Below are positions 20,578-29,466 of a stretch of DNA of 64,000 bases, piece by piece. Under the pieces are notes generated by a model. The model saw only the letters and a list, made by a program, of their open reading frames with translations, was not told the DNA's origin and ran no database searches. Numbering within the stretch: position 1 is the stretch's first letter; each line of letters starts with the position of its first letter. Source of the stretch: Pedobacter sp. SL55 (GTDB taxonomy: Bacteria > Bacteroidota > Bacteroidia > Sphingobacteriales > Sphingobacteriaceae); the NCBI RefSeq assembly GCF_026625705.1, contig NZ_CP113059.1, positions 2,852,001 to 2,916,000 of the forward strand, read 5' to 3'. The position numbers were made by a program, and so were the translations under genes.

Positions 20578-21102
20578 ATGAAAGTCGTTGGCTTATTAAT
20601 TTGCTTTTGGTGTATTTGCTTTTCTGCAAATTCGCAGGCAAGCAATACGGGCGATTACGAAGTGAAAGTATTTTCTTATACCTATAAAACCACAAAGGGA
20701 CATTTAAAGAAAGTTACTCCAGAAGGTGTGGGTATTGAAGACTATAAAGGCAACTATTACATCTTTAGAACTAAAGATATCATTAAGATAAAGGTAAAAC
20801 GTAGGGGCTTAGCATTTGGCCAATTTGTTAGTGGTGGTACTTTGGCTGGTTTGGGTGTTGGTGCGGCAATTTGGTCTTTAGATGAGCAGGGCGAAAATAC
20901 TACAGAGATGGCAAAGCTTACCGCCGCACTTACGGTTGCGGGCGCTTTGGTAGGTACAGCGGCGGGCGGTGTAGCAGTAGTAGCGAATAAAAGAATGGCT
21001 TTACGTGTTAACGGCAATCAATCCTATTTCCTAGAAAACTACAAAAAGCTAGAAAAATATATAAATCATAGCCAAGCTACACAGCACGTAGCGAGCTACT
21101 AA
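20578..21102 (+). CDS. Hypothetical secreted protein with glycine-rich hydrophobic segments
   Basis: I place the start at the ATG at 20578, which begins a clean signal peptide (MKVVGLLICFWCICFSANSQA). The mature part has a short beta-rich region (YYIFRTKDIIKIKVKRR) that resembles a small bacterial-SH3-like or PH-like strand set. Two glycine-zipper-like hydrophobic stretches follow (LAGLGVGAAIW and VAGALVGTAAGGVAVV). I do not recognise the family. The gene ends four bases inside the convergent antiporter gene. Confidence 0.65.
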   Translation: MKVVGLLICFWCICFSANSQASNTGDYEVKVFSYTYKTTKGHLKKVTPEGVGIEDYKGNYYIFRTKDIIKIKVKRRGLAFGQFVSGGTLAGLGVGAAIWSLDEQGENTTEMAKLTAALTVAGALVGTAAGGVAVVANKRMALRVNGNQSYFLENYKKLEKYINHSQATQHVASY

Positions 21103-22292
21103 ATACTTTCTATTTTGGGCTCTTCTTTTTTACGGGTTAGCATTAAACCAATGCTCATTACCAAGCTAGAACCCAATACCACCATAAATAAAAAAGGCGT
21201 ACCAATTTCAACCAGTTTTAGGTGCTGCGGTAGATTGTAGTAAAGCAATATGCTAATCAAACCCCGTGGCACCACAAATCCCTCTGGTAATAAATTTTCT
21301 TTTCTAAAGAAATACAGATAAGCAAACCTAATGAGGTAAATGCAGCCCAAAACAATTAATCCGTTGGCAATAATATTGAAATTGTTGAGCTGGTTAATGT
21401 TCATGGTAAACCCAAAAATCACGAAGAAAAAGGTTCTAATAATAAAGGCGGTTTCGGCCGATAGCTGATGAAGCTGCGTTAAGTCGTTCGATAGGTTCTT
21501 ATAAAGAAATGTAGTTCTAAACCACACATGCTTAATGGTATCGGCATTGTTTAGGAAAAGGCCAAACGATAAAATAAGTACCAACGCAGATAAATGGAAA
21601 GACTGTCCAATGGCGTACACCATAATTAATATGGAGATAATTAGAAAGAACTTGATGTGATGTTTTAAACGCCCCATAAGGTAGAGCAACGTAATACAGG
21701 CAATTACCGAAAGCAACAAGATTAATAACGTATTGATAGCCAATTGCCCAAAAGAACCTACGGTTATGTTCCTGTTTGATACCGCAAAGTTAAACGCAAT
21801 AATGCCCAATATGTCAGAAAATGAACTTTCGTAGATAATAAACTCTTTACTACGTTTATTGATACTTGCCACCGAAGGAATGGCTATGGCGGAGCTAATT
21901 ACACTAAAAGGTATGGCGTTAACAAAACAGATGTAAAGCTCTTGTTGCGTAATTTGATGGATGATAAAGGTAATTATACCCACCGTGAAAATAAGAATAA
22001 CCAGTGCAGATAAGAATGCTCCCTTAATTACATTGTTCTTGTCTTTTGCGTATTTAAGCTCTAAGGAACCCTCAAAAACAATTAAAATTAAGCCTACCGT
22101 ACCCAAAGTAGGTAAAATCTGTAAAAAATTAAAAGTGTGGATCTGTAGCTTATCTACCAATAACCTTAGGCCAATACCCAATACCAACAAAAGTAAAACA
22201 GAAGGTAGTTTGGTTTTGCTGGCTACCAAATCAAATAGGTAAGAAAATATTACCAGCGCACTTAAAATAATGAGTACAGTATAGGTTGTCAT
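21099..22292 (-). CDS. Cation:proton antiporter (CPA family)
   Basis: This 397-residue protein has about twelve membrane segments arranged as in sodium/proton or potassium/proton exchangers of the CPA group, with the paired motif region FEGSLELKYA and later FSDILGIIAFNFAVS that holds the transport aspartate. There is no C-terminal TrkA-N domain, so it is a short form. It would export Na+ or K+ in exchange for protons; the ion cannot be read from sequence. Its start lies 11 bases from the thioesterase gene on the same strand, so the two may be co-transcribed. Confidence 0.85.
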   Translation of the reverse strand: MTTYTVLIILSALVIFSYLFDLVASKTKLPSVLLLLVLGIGLRLLVDKLQIHTFNFLQILPTLGTVGLILIVFEGSLELKYAKDKNNVIKGAFLSALVILIFTVGIITFIIHQITQQELYICFVNAIPFSVISSAIAIPSVASINKRSKEFIIYESSFSDILGIIAFNFAVSNRNITVGSFGQLAINTLLILLLSVIACITLLYLMGRLKHHIKFFLIISILIMVYAIGQSFHLSALVLILSFGLFLNNADTIKHVWFRTTFLYKNLSNDLTQLHQLSAETAFIIRTFFFVIFGFTMNINQLNNFNIIANGLIVLGCIYLIRFAYLYFFRKENLLPEGFVVPRGLISILLYYNLPQHLKLVEIGTPFLFMVVLGSSLVMSIGLMLTRKKEEPKIESI

Positions 22293-22303
22293 GTTTATCC
22301 TTT

Positions 22304-22834
22304 CTAGGTAATGGTTTGTTTTTCAGCAAAGAGTGCTTTTAGCTCAATGGCATCATCAGGGTTCATTTTGCCTGCGAGCACCAATCGTAGCTGTCTGCGG
22401 CGCAAAGCACCTTCGTAAAGTTCAATTTCTGCTGCCGTTTCTGGCTTTAGCAGGGGCACAGGCCTGGTGCCAGTTTGGTCTACTGCCACAAAAGTATAGT
22501 AGGCTTCATTAGATTTTACCCGGGTGCCCGATGGAATGTTTTCGGCCCAAATGTCTAAACGTACCTCTACCGAAGTGTTAAAAGAACGGGTAACCTTGGC
22601 TTCGATAGTTACTACATCGCCAAGTTTGATGGGCTGTTTAAATGAAACATTATCTACCGATGCAGTAACTACAATACTATTGCAATGTTTTTGCGCAGAT
22701 ATAGCGGCAGCAATATCCATCCAATGCAGTAGGCGGCCACCCATTAAATTGTTTAACGTATTGGTGTCATTTGGTAAAACTAGCTCATTCATAACGGTAA
22801 ACGAATGGCTAGGGTGTTTAGCATTTAAACTCAT
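22304..22834 (-). CDS. Acyl-CoA thioesterase (hotdog fold)
   Basis: This is a hotdog-fold thioesterase of about 176 residues. I choose the ATG at 22834 (MSLNAKHPSHS) over an upstream TTG. The motif NTLNNLMGGRLLHWMDIAAAISA is typical of the YciA/BFIT-like acyl-CoA thioesterases, followed by the beta-strand SVDNVSFKQPIKLGDVV. It should hydrolyse acyl-CoA to free acid and CoA in the cytoplasm. Chain-length preference is unknown. Confidence 0.88.
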   Translation of the reverse strand: MSLNAKHPSHSFTVMNELVLPNDTNTLNNLMGGRLLHWMDIAAAISAQKHCNSIVVTASVDNVSFKQPIKLGDVVTIEAKVTRSFNTSVEVRLDIWAENIPSGTRVKSNEAYYTFVAVDQTGTRPVPLLKPETAAEIELYEGALRRRQLRLVLAGKMNPDDAIELKALFAEKQTIT

Positions 22835-22949
22835 GCTTGCTAAAATAGGCAATTTAAGTGTTTTACCACTATAAATTTTTGCAAAGCTATGCTCGGTGTT
22901 TTACAACGTTGCTAGCTATTTGCCCGCAATTATTTAAAAAACCGTATGA

Positions 22950-23096
22950 TGATGTTTAACGGTACATATATTATTTTTAATAAAAAATCATAAATACCTA
23001 ATTTATATTAAAAATATTTTTTTAAAATTTATTATTATTAATTTATTTTAATAAGTTTATATTTAATTTTAATATTAACCAAAAACTATAAACTTT
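22950..23096. promoter_or_regulatory. Extremely AT-rich leader before the phosphodiester glycosidase gene
   Basis: From about 22965 to the ATG at 23097 the sequence is nearly all A and T with long homopolymers, well below the GC level of the rest of the window. It forms the upstream region of a three-gene cluster. It may be a promoter with UP-like or nucleoid-protein-binding character. No clear -33/-7 pair can be chosen in such a biased stretch. Confidence 0.4.
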
Positions 23097-24622
23097 ATGA
23101 GGAGATTTTTACTATTCACTTTTTTGGCAATTTGTGCGCTTAGCCAAGGTAAGGCGCAAGGTATTTTAGTTAATCGTTACTATAATAGTGGCCTTTCTGA
23201 TGGTGTAAATGATGTGGTAGAACTGGTAGTATATACCGACAAACTCGATATTAGAAAATACATAATTAAGGATTATGGTAATGGAGGGAGTACATTAGAT
23301 GAAACTGGTGCGAAATATCGTTTCAATAATATAAATTTGTGGAAGGGGTTGCGTTCTGGAACCACTATTGTAATACGTAAATTAAGTAATACTGAACTCG
23401 CAGCTTATACACCTGATATAGATGCCTCTGATTTCAAAATCAGTGTAGCTATTAATGATCCTGTATATTTTACTCTTATGAGTGAAACGCCTGTGAGAAC
23501 TTGGAATTTAACTTTTCATGAGGCGGTTTCTATTAGAGCAGATACAGATGATGCCGCTTCTTTAAATGGTGCAAATAAAGCAGTGCATACTTTAGCTTAT
23601 GGTGATTTGATGCTAAAGCCGTGTGGAATGGTATACTAGGTGTGAAAACACATAATTCTAGTTTTGCTTTAGCAAATGGTACTGTTGGTTTGGTTCATTT
23701 AACTAATCCTGCGCAGGCTACTTATAACACGCCGTTAGATGCTGATGCAAACTTAGTTTCGCTTCCGTTATATTGGCAAAAGCAACCAAATTTAATGACT
23801 AATTTTCCTCCCGGAATACAAGTTTTTAGAACTACTTCTCTTTATTCGACAAGAGAAATGAATGCTTATGCAGTAGTTTTTGATCCTAAACTGGTAGAGT
23901 TTAAACCGACTTACTCGGCTACGTTTAAAACCCCTGAGAATTTTGTGAATGCGGAAACAGGTACAGTTTTGGCCTGTATAAATGCCGGTTTTTTTTATAC
24001 CACAGCATTAAGCCATATTCAGTATAATGGTACCACTTCTGCTAACAATGTTGCCTCGCTTGTTAGGTCTGGTAAAACTTATTATCCTACTAGAGGTACT
24101 TTTGGCTTATCTTCTATGATGATGCCAGACATTACTTGGACCTACAAAGTATCATCTAATGTGTATTCGTACGCCACACCATCTCCAAATAACGAAAATA
24201 CCGAGCCACAGCCAATACCAACAGCTACAGGTGGTACACTATGGAATGTAGTAAGTGCAATAGGTGGTTCTCCTGTTTTAGTAAAAGGTGGACAGGTAAA
24301 CGTAACTGCCGATGAAGAGTTGGCAAATTTAGACAATACTTCATTGCGAGGTAGAACAGCTATAGGTTACACCGCTGATGGTAAAATTATTTTGGTAGCG
24401 GTAGAGGGCGGCAACAATACAGTCACACCAAATGTACTGGGTTTAACATTAAATGAGTTAGCTAATTTAATGAAAGATATGGGCTGCGTGGCTGCACTAA
24501 ATCTTGATGGTGGTGGTTCTACCACCTTACGCATCAATAATCAGTTAACGGTACGTCCTTCTGATAGTGGAAACGAGCGTACAATGCCAGGCGTAATTTT
24601 AATCAAAGCAAAAACTAACTAA
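23097..24622 (+). CDS. Phosphodiester glycosidase-family protein (NAGPA domain; frameshifted)
   Basis: A signal peptide (about 1-20, ending GKAQG) precedes a region of unknown function. The C-terminal half carries the NAGPA domain of phosphodiester alpha-GlcNAcases, with CINAGFFYTT, GRTAIGYTADGKIILVAVEGG and the signature NLDGGGSTTLRI near the end. It probably hydrolyses a phosphodiester-linked sugar at the cell surface or in the periplasm. The frame breaks at the TTT run 23606-23608: one added T gives GDFDAKAVWNGILGVK, a smooth join. The next gene starts two bases after the stop. Confidence 0.82.
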
Positions 24623-24624
24623 TC

Positions 24625-25404
24625 ATGAAAATCAAATTATATATATTAGGCATATTATCATGCTATTTCTGTAATGTACAAGCACAAAAAGTAGACTCTA
24701 TTAAGCTGCGTTTAGACGTTTTCGGTGCAAATGTTGCAGCTACTACCATGAGCGATGATGCTACGCCAGTAAGTATTACTACTTATGATAAAGTAAGTTG
24801 GGGCGATGGTTTTGGCGTAAATAACAGGGCTTTTATTCAAGCTTTAAGAAATGTAGTATTACCAATTACGTTGCATAAATTCAATGCTAAAAAAGATGCT
24901 GATGCGGTAAATGTAACTTGGTCAACTACCATGGAAAAAAATGCCTTACACTTCGAAGTGCTTCGCTCTACTGATGGTAAGAAGTTTGAACGTATTACTA
25001 CCGTTGGCGCTAAAGGGAATTCTAATGAGTTATTAAATTACTCGTTTAGAGATACAAAGCCTGTAAACGGAACAAATTACTATCAGTTAAAAAGTGTAGA
25101 TAGAGATGGTACTTTTACCACATCTATCGTTGTAGCAGTACAGTTTGATTTGAGTAAGACAGAGGTAACCATTATAGCAAACTCGGCCAACCAAACTATA
25201 AAAGTTAACGTGTACTCGCCAGTTAGCAAAGTTGCCAACTTCTCAATTGCCGATATCAACGGAAAAATTTTATTAAATGCTAAAAATGTATCTCTTCAAA
25301 AAGGAAACAATGCTTTGCAATATAACTTAAATGCAGCTCCGCAGTTATTAATTGGTTTGTTAAGTTCGGCTAACGATAAAAGTGCCTACAAGTTCTACTA
25401 TTAG
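24625..25404 (+). CDS. Secreted protein with degenerate T9SS-type C-terminal region
   Basis: This 259-residue protein has a signal peptide (about 1-20) and a short unique part. A linker follows (LPITLHKFNAKKDADAVNVTWSTT, then YYQLKSVDRDG) that closely matches in layout the region before the sorting domain of the NHL protein at 18417-19808. The expected YPNP motif is absent (IIANSANQ in its place) and the end, SAYKFYY, is not a normal sorting tail. It may be a diverged or truncated T9SS cargo. It is tightly linked to the phosphodiester glycosidase gene. Confidence 0.6.
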   Translation: MKIKLYILGILSCYFCNVQAQKVDSIKLRLDVFGANVAATTMSDDATPVSITTYDKVSWGDGFGVNNRAFIQALRNVVLPITLHKFNAKKDADAVNVTWSTTMEKNALHFEVLRSTDGKKFERITTVGAKGNSNELLNYSFRDTKPVNGTNYYQLKSVDRDGTFTTSIVVAVQFDLSKTEVTIIANSANQTIKVNVYSPVSKVANFSIADINGKILLNAKNVSLQKGNNALQYNLNAAPQLLIGLLSSANDKSAYKFYY

Positions 25405-25421
25405 AGAACAAGTAACTACTA

Positions 25422-26306
25422 ATGACCATTCGTAAATCAATTTTGCTTTTAACCTGTAGTTTGATGTTTTCTTGTTCAAAGAAAAACAGCAATTCAAACG
25501 CTACGCCAGTATTACCAAGTTCACAAAATTCATTTTATGTAGGCGAGGTAAAACCTGCGGCTACTAAAAGTTGCTTTGCAGGGGCGTATTATCGCAAGTT
25601 GGTTTCGAGTGTAGATACTTGGGGCGGTATTGGTGGGCGGGTAGTTTTGCCCACCATTGTTTTTGATCCAGCTAGGATTAATACGGCTAAACCTGCACAG
25701 TTTTTAGATAATCCTTCGGTGTACATGGGCGGTAATATGGGCAACCAGGAAACCGATATAGGCTTAACTTGGGAGGTAATTAGGGACGAAAACGGTGCGG
25801 TAACCGCTGATAGGAGAGCTTTTAGGCCATTTTTAAGAAGAACAGCCCACGCTGGAAGTGGTCAGGCTGCGCTGTACGAAAACGCACCGGCAGACGCTCG
25901 TTATTATTGGTATCCAGGAGAAGAAGTGTTGATGTCTGTTAAAATTATTGCTAACGGAGTTTTGAGACTTACCATTGAGGGAGCGGGAAAGAAATTTGAG
26001 AAAGATTTTGAAGCAGGTGGTTATACTTTTACAGGTAAAGGCGAATTTAAGCGTGTAAACGCCATAGACCAAGTTGCTAACGAAGGGAAACCCGTGCAGC
26101 CTACAAAAACCAAGGTTAATGGTGCCGATTGGAAATCTAGTTTTCTTTATCGTGTGGTAAACGGAACTTTGGTAGAAACACCATTTCACGATGGACGCTA
26201 TACCGACATGAGATGCCCTAGCACTAATTATTTTTCTATTTTCTCAACCGTAGAAGATCGTGCTAAAGGTGGCGAAAAAATAGAAATTTACGGAGCTGGA
26301 TATTAA
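25422..26306 (+). CDS. Hypothetical lipoprotein of the phosphodiester glycosidase cluster
   Basis: The N-terminus TIRKSILLLTCSLMFSCSKK is a lipoprotein signal with Cys at about 18. The remaining 275 residues look beta-rich and globular (WGGIGGRVVLPTIVFDPARI, YYWYPGEEVLMSVKIIANG). I do not recognise it with confidence; a DUF5007-like family is possible. It is third in the cluster and ends four bases inside the convergent YfiT-like gene. A surface substrate-binding role with the glycosidase is a guess from position. Confidence 0.6.
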   Translation: MTIRKSILLLTCSLMFSCSKKNSNSNATPVLPSSQNSFYVGEVKPAATKSCFAGAYYRKLVSSVDTWGGIGGRVVLPTIVFDPARINTAKPAQFLDNPSVYMGGNMGNQETDIGLTWEVIRDENGAVTADRRAFRPFLRRTAHAGSGQAALYENAPADARYYWYPGEEVLMSVKIIANGVLRLTIEGAGKKFEKDFEAGGYTFTGKGEFKRVNAIDQVANEGKPVQPTKTKVNGADWKSSFLYRVVNGTLVETPFHDGRYTDMRCPSTNYFSIFSTVEDRAKGGEKIEIYGAGY

Positions 26307-26827
26307 TTACTTTTAGCTATCAAAATATGTGCTAAATGATGGTTACAGTGCCACGCATAAATACCAATATTCTGTTTCAAGGAAATCAATTCGTTGTTTT
26401 CTGGATGGATGAACTGTTTTTCTAATTCTATTTCCGTAAGGTTTTCTAATAATTTAACCCATCTTTCGTGAATGCCAGTTAATATTTTGATGGAGCTCTC
26501 TATTGGCGTATGATAATCGGAAAGTTCTGCCCATAGGTTTTCGGCATAAGGCTTAATAGTTGGCTTATCTTCTGTTAATGCAAGTTTAAACCTAATTAAA
26601 CTATTCATGTGGCTGTCTGCACAATGATGTATAATTTGCCTAATGGTCCAACCGTTTGGTCTGTATTGTTTCTCTAATTGTTCTTCGCTTAGTTCATTAG
26701 TTGCAGTGGCTATTCGGTTTGGAAAATCTTTAATTACTTCAATCCAGATTTTGATCTGTGTGGTAGTAATCATTTCTGGAGCTTTAAACTTTCCTATCGG
26801 GAACCTTAAACTTTCTAAATCACTCAT
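26303..26827 (-). CDS. YfiT-like DinB-superfamily putative metal-dependent hydrolase/thiol transferase
   Basis: This 174-residue four-helix protein begins with the family signature ESLRFPIGKFKAP and carries the metal-site histidines in IRQIIHHCADSHMN and AWHCNHHLAHI. YfiT relatives bind a divalent metal, and many act as thiol transferases (bacillithiol in Firmicutes). Which thiol this organism uses is not shown here. It lies eight bases downstream of the T9SS plug gene on the same strand. Confidence 0.88.
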   Translation of the reverse strand: MSDLESLRFPIGKFKAPEMITTTQIKIWIEVIKDFPNRIATATNELSEEQLEKQYRPNGWTIRQIIHHCADSHMNSLIRFKLALTEDKPTIKPYAENLWAELSDYHTPIESSIKILTGIHERWVKLLENLTEIELEKQFIHPENNELISLKQNIGIYAWHCNHHLAHILIAKSN

Positions 26828-26834
26828 TTTCGTA

Positions 26835-28091
26835 TCATCTTTTTACGCTGTTGATATTCGTAAAACCAACTAAATCATCATATCTGGCACCAGGCCTGCG
26901 GTAGTAGGCAAAAATTTGATAGCTATTTTCTGTTTCGAAAAAAGAACCTTCAAAAACGGTATCGTTAAATTTCCCGTTTTCATCTACCCAAACATATTTA
27001 AAATCGTAAAGGCCTTGCTTTAATTTAATGTTGCCGTAATACCTACGTCTGGATGATTCGAAAGTAAGTTTGTTATCTTCCGTTAAGGCATAATTGTTAA
27101 ACCTGCCAAAAACATACACATTTCCTTTTGGTGTAGGTGGGGGAGCGGCTAAGGTAAACAACATGTAAGCATAGTCGCTATCTGTCACATTATCGCGACC
27201 ATCCGTATTTCTGATGAAGAAATTGCCATTTTCATCAAATTGGTTGCTATATCTGGTACTTCCGTTGGGTAAATCGATAGATAAAATCACGTTTTGTGTG
27301 CTGTCGCGATAAATATCGGCAACGTGTTCTGCTTTATATCTAAAACTACGGGTGTCAAATTTTCTAAACTCGTTGCCGCCAAAAAAATGATTGGTATTGA
27401 TATCATTGTAAACCAAGGTGCCAGCTTTTACAAAAGAAGGTTTAGTGTTTACAATGGCTGTTTGCGGAATGAGATTTTGCATTACCACTGCTTTTACCTC
27501 TAAAAACGGGTTGTTAATTGGTGTTTGATGAAATAAACTAAAGTTGATTTTCTGTTTCGAATTTCTATCAGCAACTTCTGTAGCTGGTACCACCTCTGCA
27601 CCAATATTGATGGTGTTGTTTAGTACATAAAAACGCTGCGTAATTACTACTTTGTTTGGGTCGTTATCCTCATAGATCTTTAAAATGTAATTGCCTCCAA
27701 TTTTAACCCGCATTTGGTCGTTAGGGAAAATCATTTGGTAATGGGTAAACTTTACCAAGGTGTTAAACGAGTAGCGGTAGTTGAAAATAATGTCTTGCTG
27801 TACGCCTTCCAGATAGTCTAAAACGTTAATTTTTGATGATTTCCAATCCCAAGTGCAATGTTCTACAACGTAAGTGTAGTTTTTTTGTCCACCTCGTAAA
27901 TCATCAAAACCAAAAGTTAATGTTTCAGCACTTTTTAGATTAATTACGGGAATAGACTGTTCTTTGCTAGTGTTGTAACATTCCACCGTTTTAATGTAAT
28001 CTTTATAAGTCTTATTTTGATAATCGCCCTGAGCTTTAGCTGTAGATAGGTGTAGAAAAGAGAGTAGGCAAAGGATTAATCTGTATTTCAT
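26835..28091 (-). CDS. Type IX secretion system plug protein (DUF5103)
   Basis: This 418-residue protein has a signal peptide (about 1-20, ending TAKAQ) and then the plug-protein fold, with SAETLTFGFDDLRGGQKNYTYVVEHCTWDW near the start. The C-terminal immunoglobulin-like part contains VYVFGRFNNYAL and LKQGLYDFKYVWVDENG. In Flavobacterium the DUF5103 protein closes the periplasmic side of the SprA translocon. Its presence fits the T9SS cargo at 18417-19808. Confidence 0.9.
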   Translation of the reverse strand: MKYRLILCLLSFLHLSTAKAQGDYQNKTYKDYIKTVECYNTSKEQSIPVINLKSAETLTFGFDDLRGGQKNYTYVVEHCTWDWKSSKINVLDYLEGVQQDIIFNYRYSFNTLVKFTHYQMIFPNDQMRVKIGGNYILKIYEDNDPNKVVITQRFYVLNNTINIGAEVVPATEVADRNSKQKINFSLFHQTPINNPFLEVKAVVMQNLIPQTAIVNTKPSFVKAGTLVYNDINTNHFFGGNEFRKFDTRSFRYKAEHVADIYRDSTQNVILSIDLPNGSTRYSNQFDENGNFFIRNTDGRDNVTDSDYAYMLFTLAAPPPTPKGNVYVFGRFNNYALTEDNKLTFESSRRRYYGNIKLKQGLYDFKYVWVDENGKFNDTVFEGSFFETENSYQIFAYYRRPGARYDDLVGFTNINSVKR

Positions 28092-28352
28092 TGTATAAAT
28101 ATATTAAAACTTTTGCCACAGATGCACAGATTTGTTTTTCTAAAATGGTAATTACAATGTTGGCGGAGATGCAAATGTTGGCGATAGGTATTAGAGATCT
28201 CGGTTATTCATTGCGTCGGGCTTTAGCCCGATGTTTTGTGTAACGATAAAATGGCTTTAGCCAAATATCTACTAAAGCTATTTTTGTGTATAAACTTAAT
28301 GGCATTACTTATTTCTACGCCGTCACTAATGATAAAATTTGTGGATCTGTGG
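28092..28352. repeat. Intergenic region with short palindromes
   Basis: No gene is seen. CGGGCTTTAGCCCG at 28217-28230 and TGGCTTTAGCCA at 28252-28263 are two related short palindromes with the shared core GGCTTTAGCC. This type is scattered between genes in many Bacteroidota genomes and may act as a bidirectional transcription end or mRNA stabiliser. Confidence 0.6.
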
Positions 28353-29327
28353 CTAGTGAACAGTAAACGCATCCATAATTTTCATGGTTTTTAGCGCTTC
28401 TTCGGCAGAGCAAGGGTTTTCTCCTTCGCCTCTAAAATAAGCCACTACGTGTTCTATCATAGGCTGTTCTACTTGTTGCAGCGGCTCGAAATTGAGTATT
28501 TCTTCTTGGCCTTCAATATTTATTTTGATGTACTGTCCAAAAACAGAGAAAGTGATTTTTCCTTTTGACCCGTAAAAATCACAGCTGTCTGATTGTTCAC
28601 TTTTTGGAGCAGAGAAGCACCACAAGCCATTAAAAACGACGTTGTTTTCGAATTCGATATGACCGGTAACTAAATCCGCAACTGGTGCTTTTGGATCATT
28701 TTTGCTAGCCAAACCGTGGAAGTTTAACGCATCTCCAAAATAGTATAACATCAAATCTAGTTGGTGCGGAGCCAAATCATGAAATAAACCACCACCAGAA
28801 ATTGCCGGATTAATGCGCCAGTTTTCTTCTGAATTGGCAATGATATCGCTTGCCGCAGGTTGAAGCATTTTCAAATCCGCAAAACGAACTTCGCCTATGG
28901 CTTTTTCTTCTAATAACGATTTGATTTTTAAGAACAAAGGCTGTGCCCTGCGGTAATGGGCTACCACCAATTTTACGCCATGTTTTTCCGAAGCATCAGC
29001 CATTCGCTGCGCTGCGGCACTATTTAGCGCCATGGGTTTTTCCACGTACACAGGTTTGCCCGCCGCAAGTGCTGCTAAAGTATATTCTTCGTGTTGTAGG
29101 GGCGGAGTGGCAATGTAAATTGTATTTATTTCAGGGTCGTTAATTAAATCGGCAGCATTGCTGTACCATTTAGGTACGCCATGTCGTTTGGCATAGTCTG
29201 CTGCTTTGGCAGCATCTCTACGCATTACGGCTACCAATTGCGAGTTAGCTACTTTGTTAAATGCAGGTCCGCTTTTAACCTCGGTAACATCGCCACAGCC
29301 AATAATGCCCCATTTAATTTCGTTCAT
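28353..29327 (-). CDS. Gfo/Idh/MocA-family oxidoreductase
   Basis: This 324-residue cytoplasmic dehydrogenase begins with the Rossmann motif WGIIGCGDVTE and has the conserved EKPMALN motif with the catalytic-site lysine (about residue 97), followed by the C-terminal alpha/beta domain (GGGLFHDLAPHQLDLM). It would oxidise or reduce a sugar or inositol-type alcohol with NAD(P). No pathway neighbours are present, so the substrate is open. Unlike the homologue at 17298-18286 it has no export signal. Confidence 0.92.
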   Translation of the reverse strand: MNEIKWGIIGCGDVTEVKSGPAFNKVANSQLVAVMRRDAAKAADYAKRHGVPKWYSNAADLINDPEINTIYIATPPLQHEEYTLAALAAGKPVYVEKPMALNSAAAQRMADASEKHGVKLVVAHYRRAQPLFLKIKSLLEEKAIGEVRFADLKMLQPAASDIIANSEENWRINPAISGGGLFHDLAPHQLDLMLYYFGDALNFHGLASKNDPKAPVADLVTGHIEFENNVVFNGLWCFSAPKSEQSDSCDFYGSKGKITFSVFGQYIKINIEGQEEILNFEPLQQVEQPMIEHVVAYFRGEGENPCSAEEALKTMKIMDAFTVH

Positions 29328-29358
29328 GATAAGTTGTTTTTATAATTATGAAATTAGA

Positions 29359-29456
29359 CGTCATTTCGACGACCGTAGGAGGAGAATTGAAAATCAACGA
29401 AGTTAAATCTAGCAATTGATATAGAGTTAGATTGCTCACATACGTTCGCAATGACG
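29359..29456. repeat. Interspersed palindromic element, CGTCATTTCG family
   Basis: An imperfect inverted repeat of about 98 bases begins CGTCATTTCGACG and ends CGTTCGCAATGACG, with internal stems around GTTAGATTGC/GCAATTGATA-type sequence. It lies between the Gfo/Idh/MocA and ABC-F genes. Its ends resemble those of the element at 36007-36089. It is a small, non-coding, REP- or MITE-like repeat. Confidence 0.75.
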
Positions 29457-29466
29457 AGAAATACTA

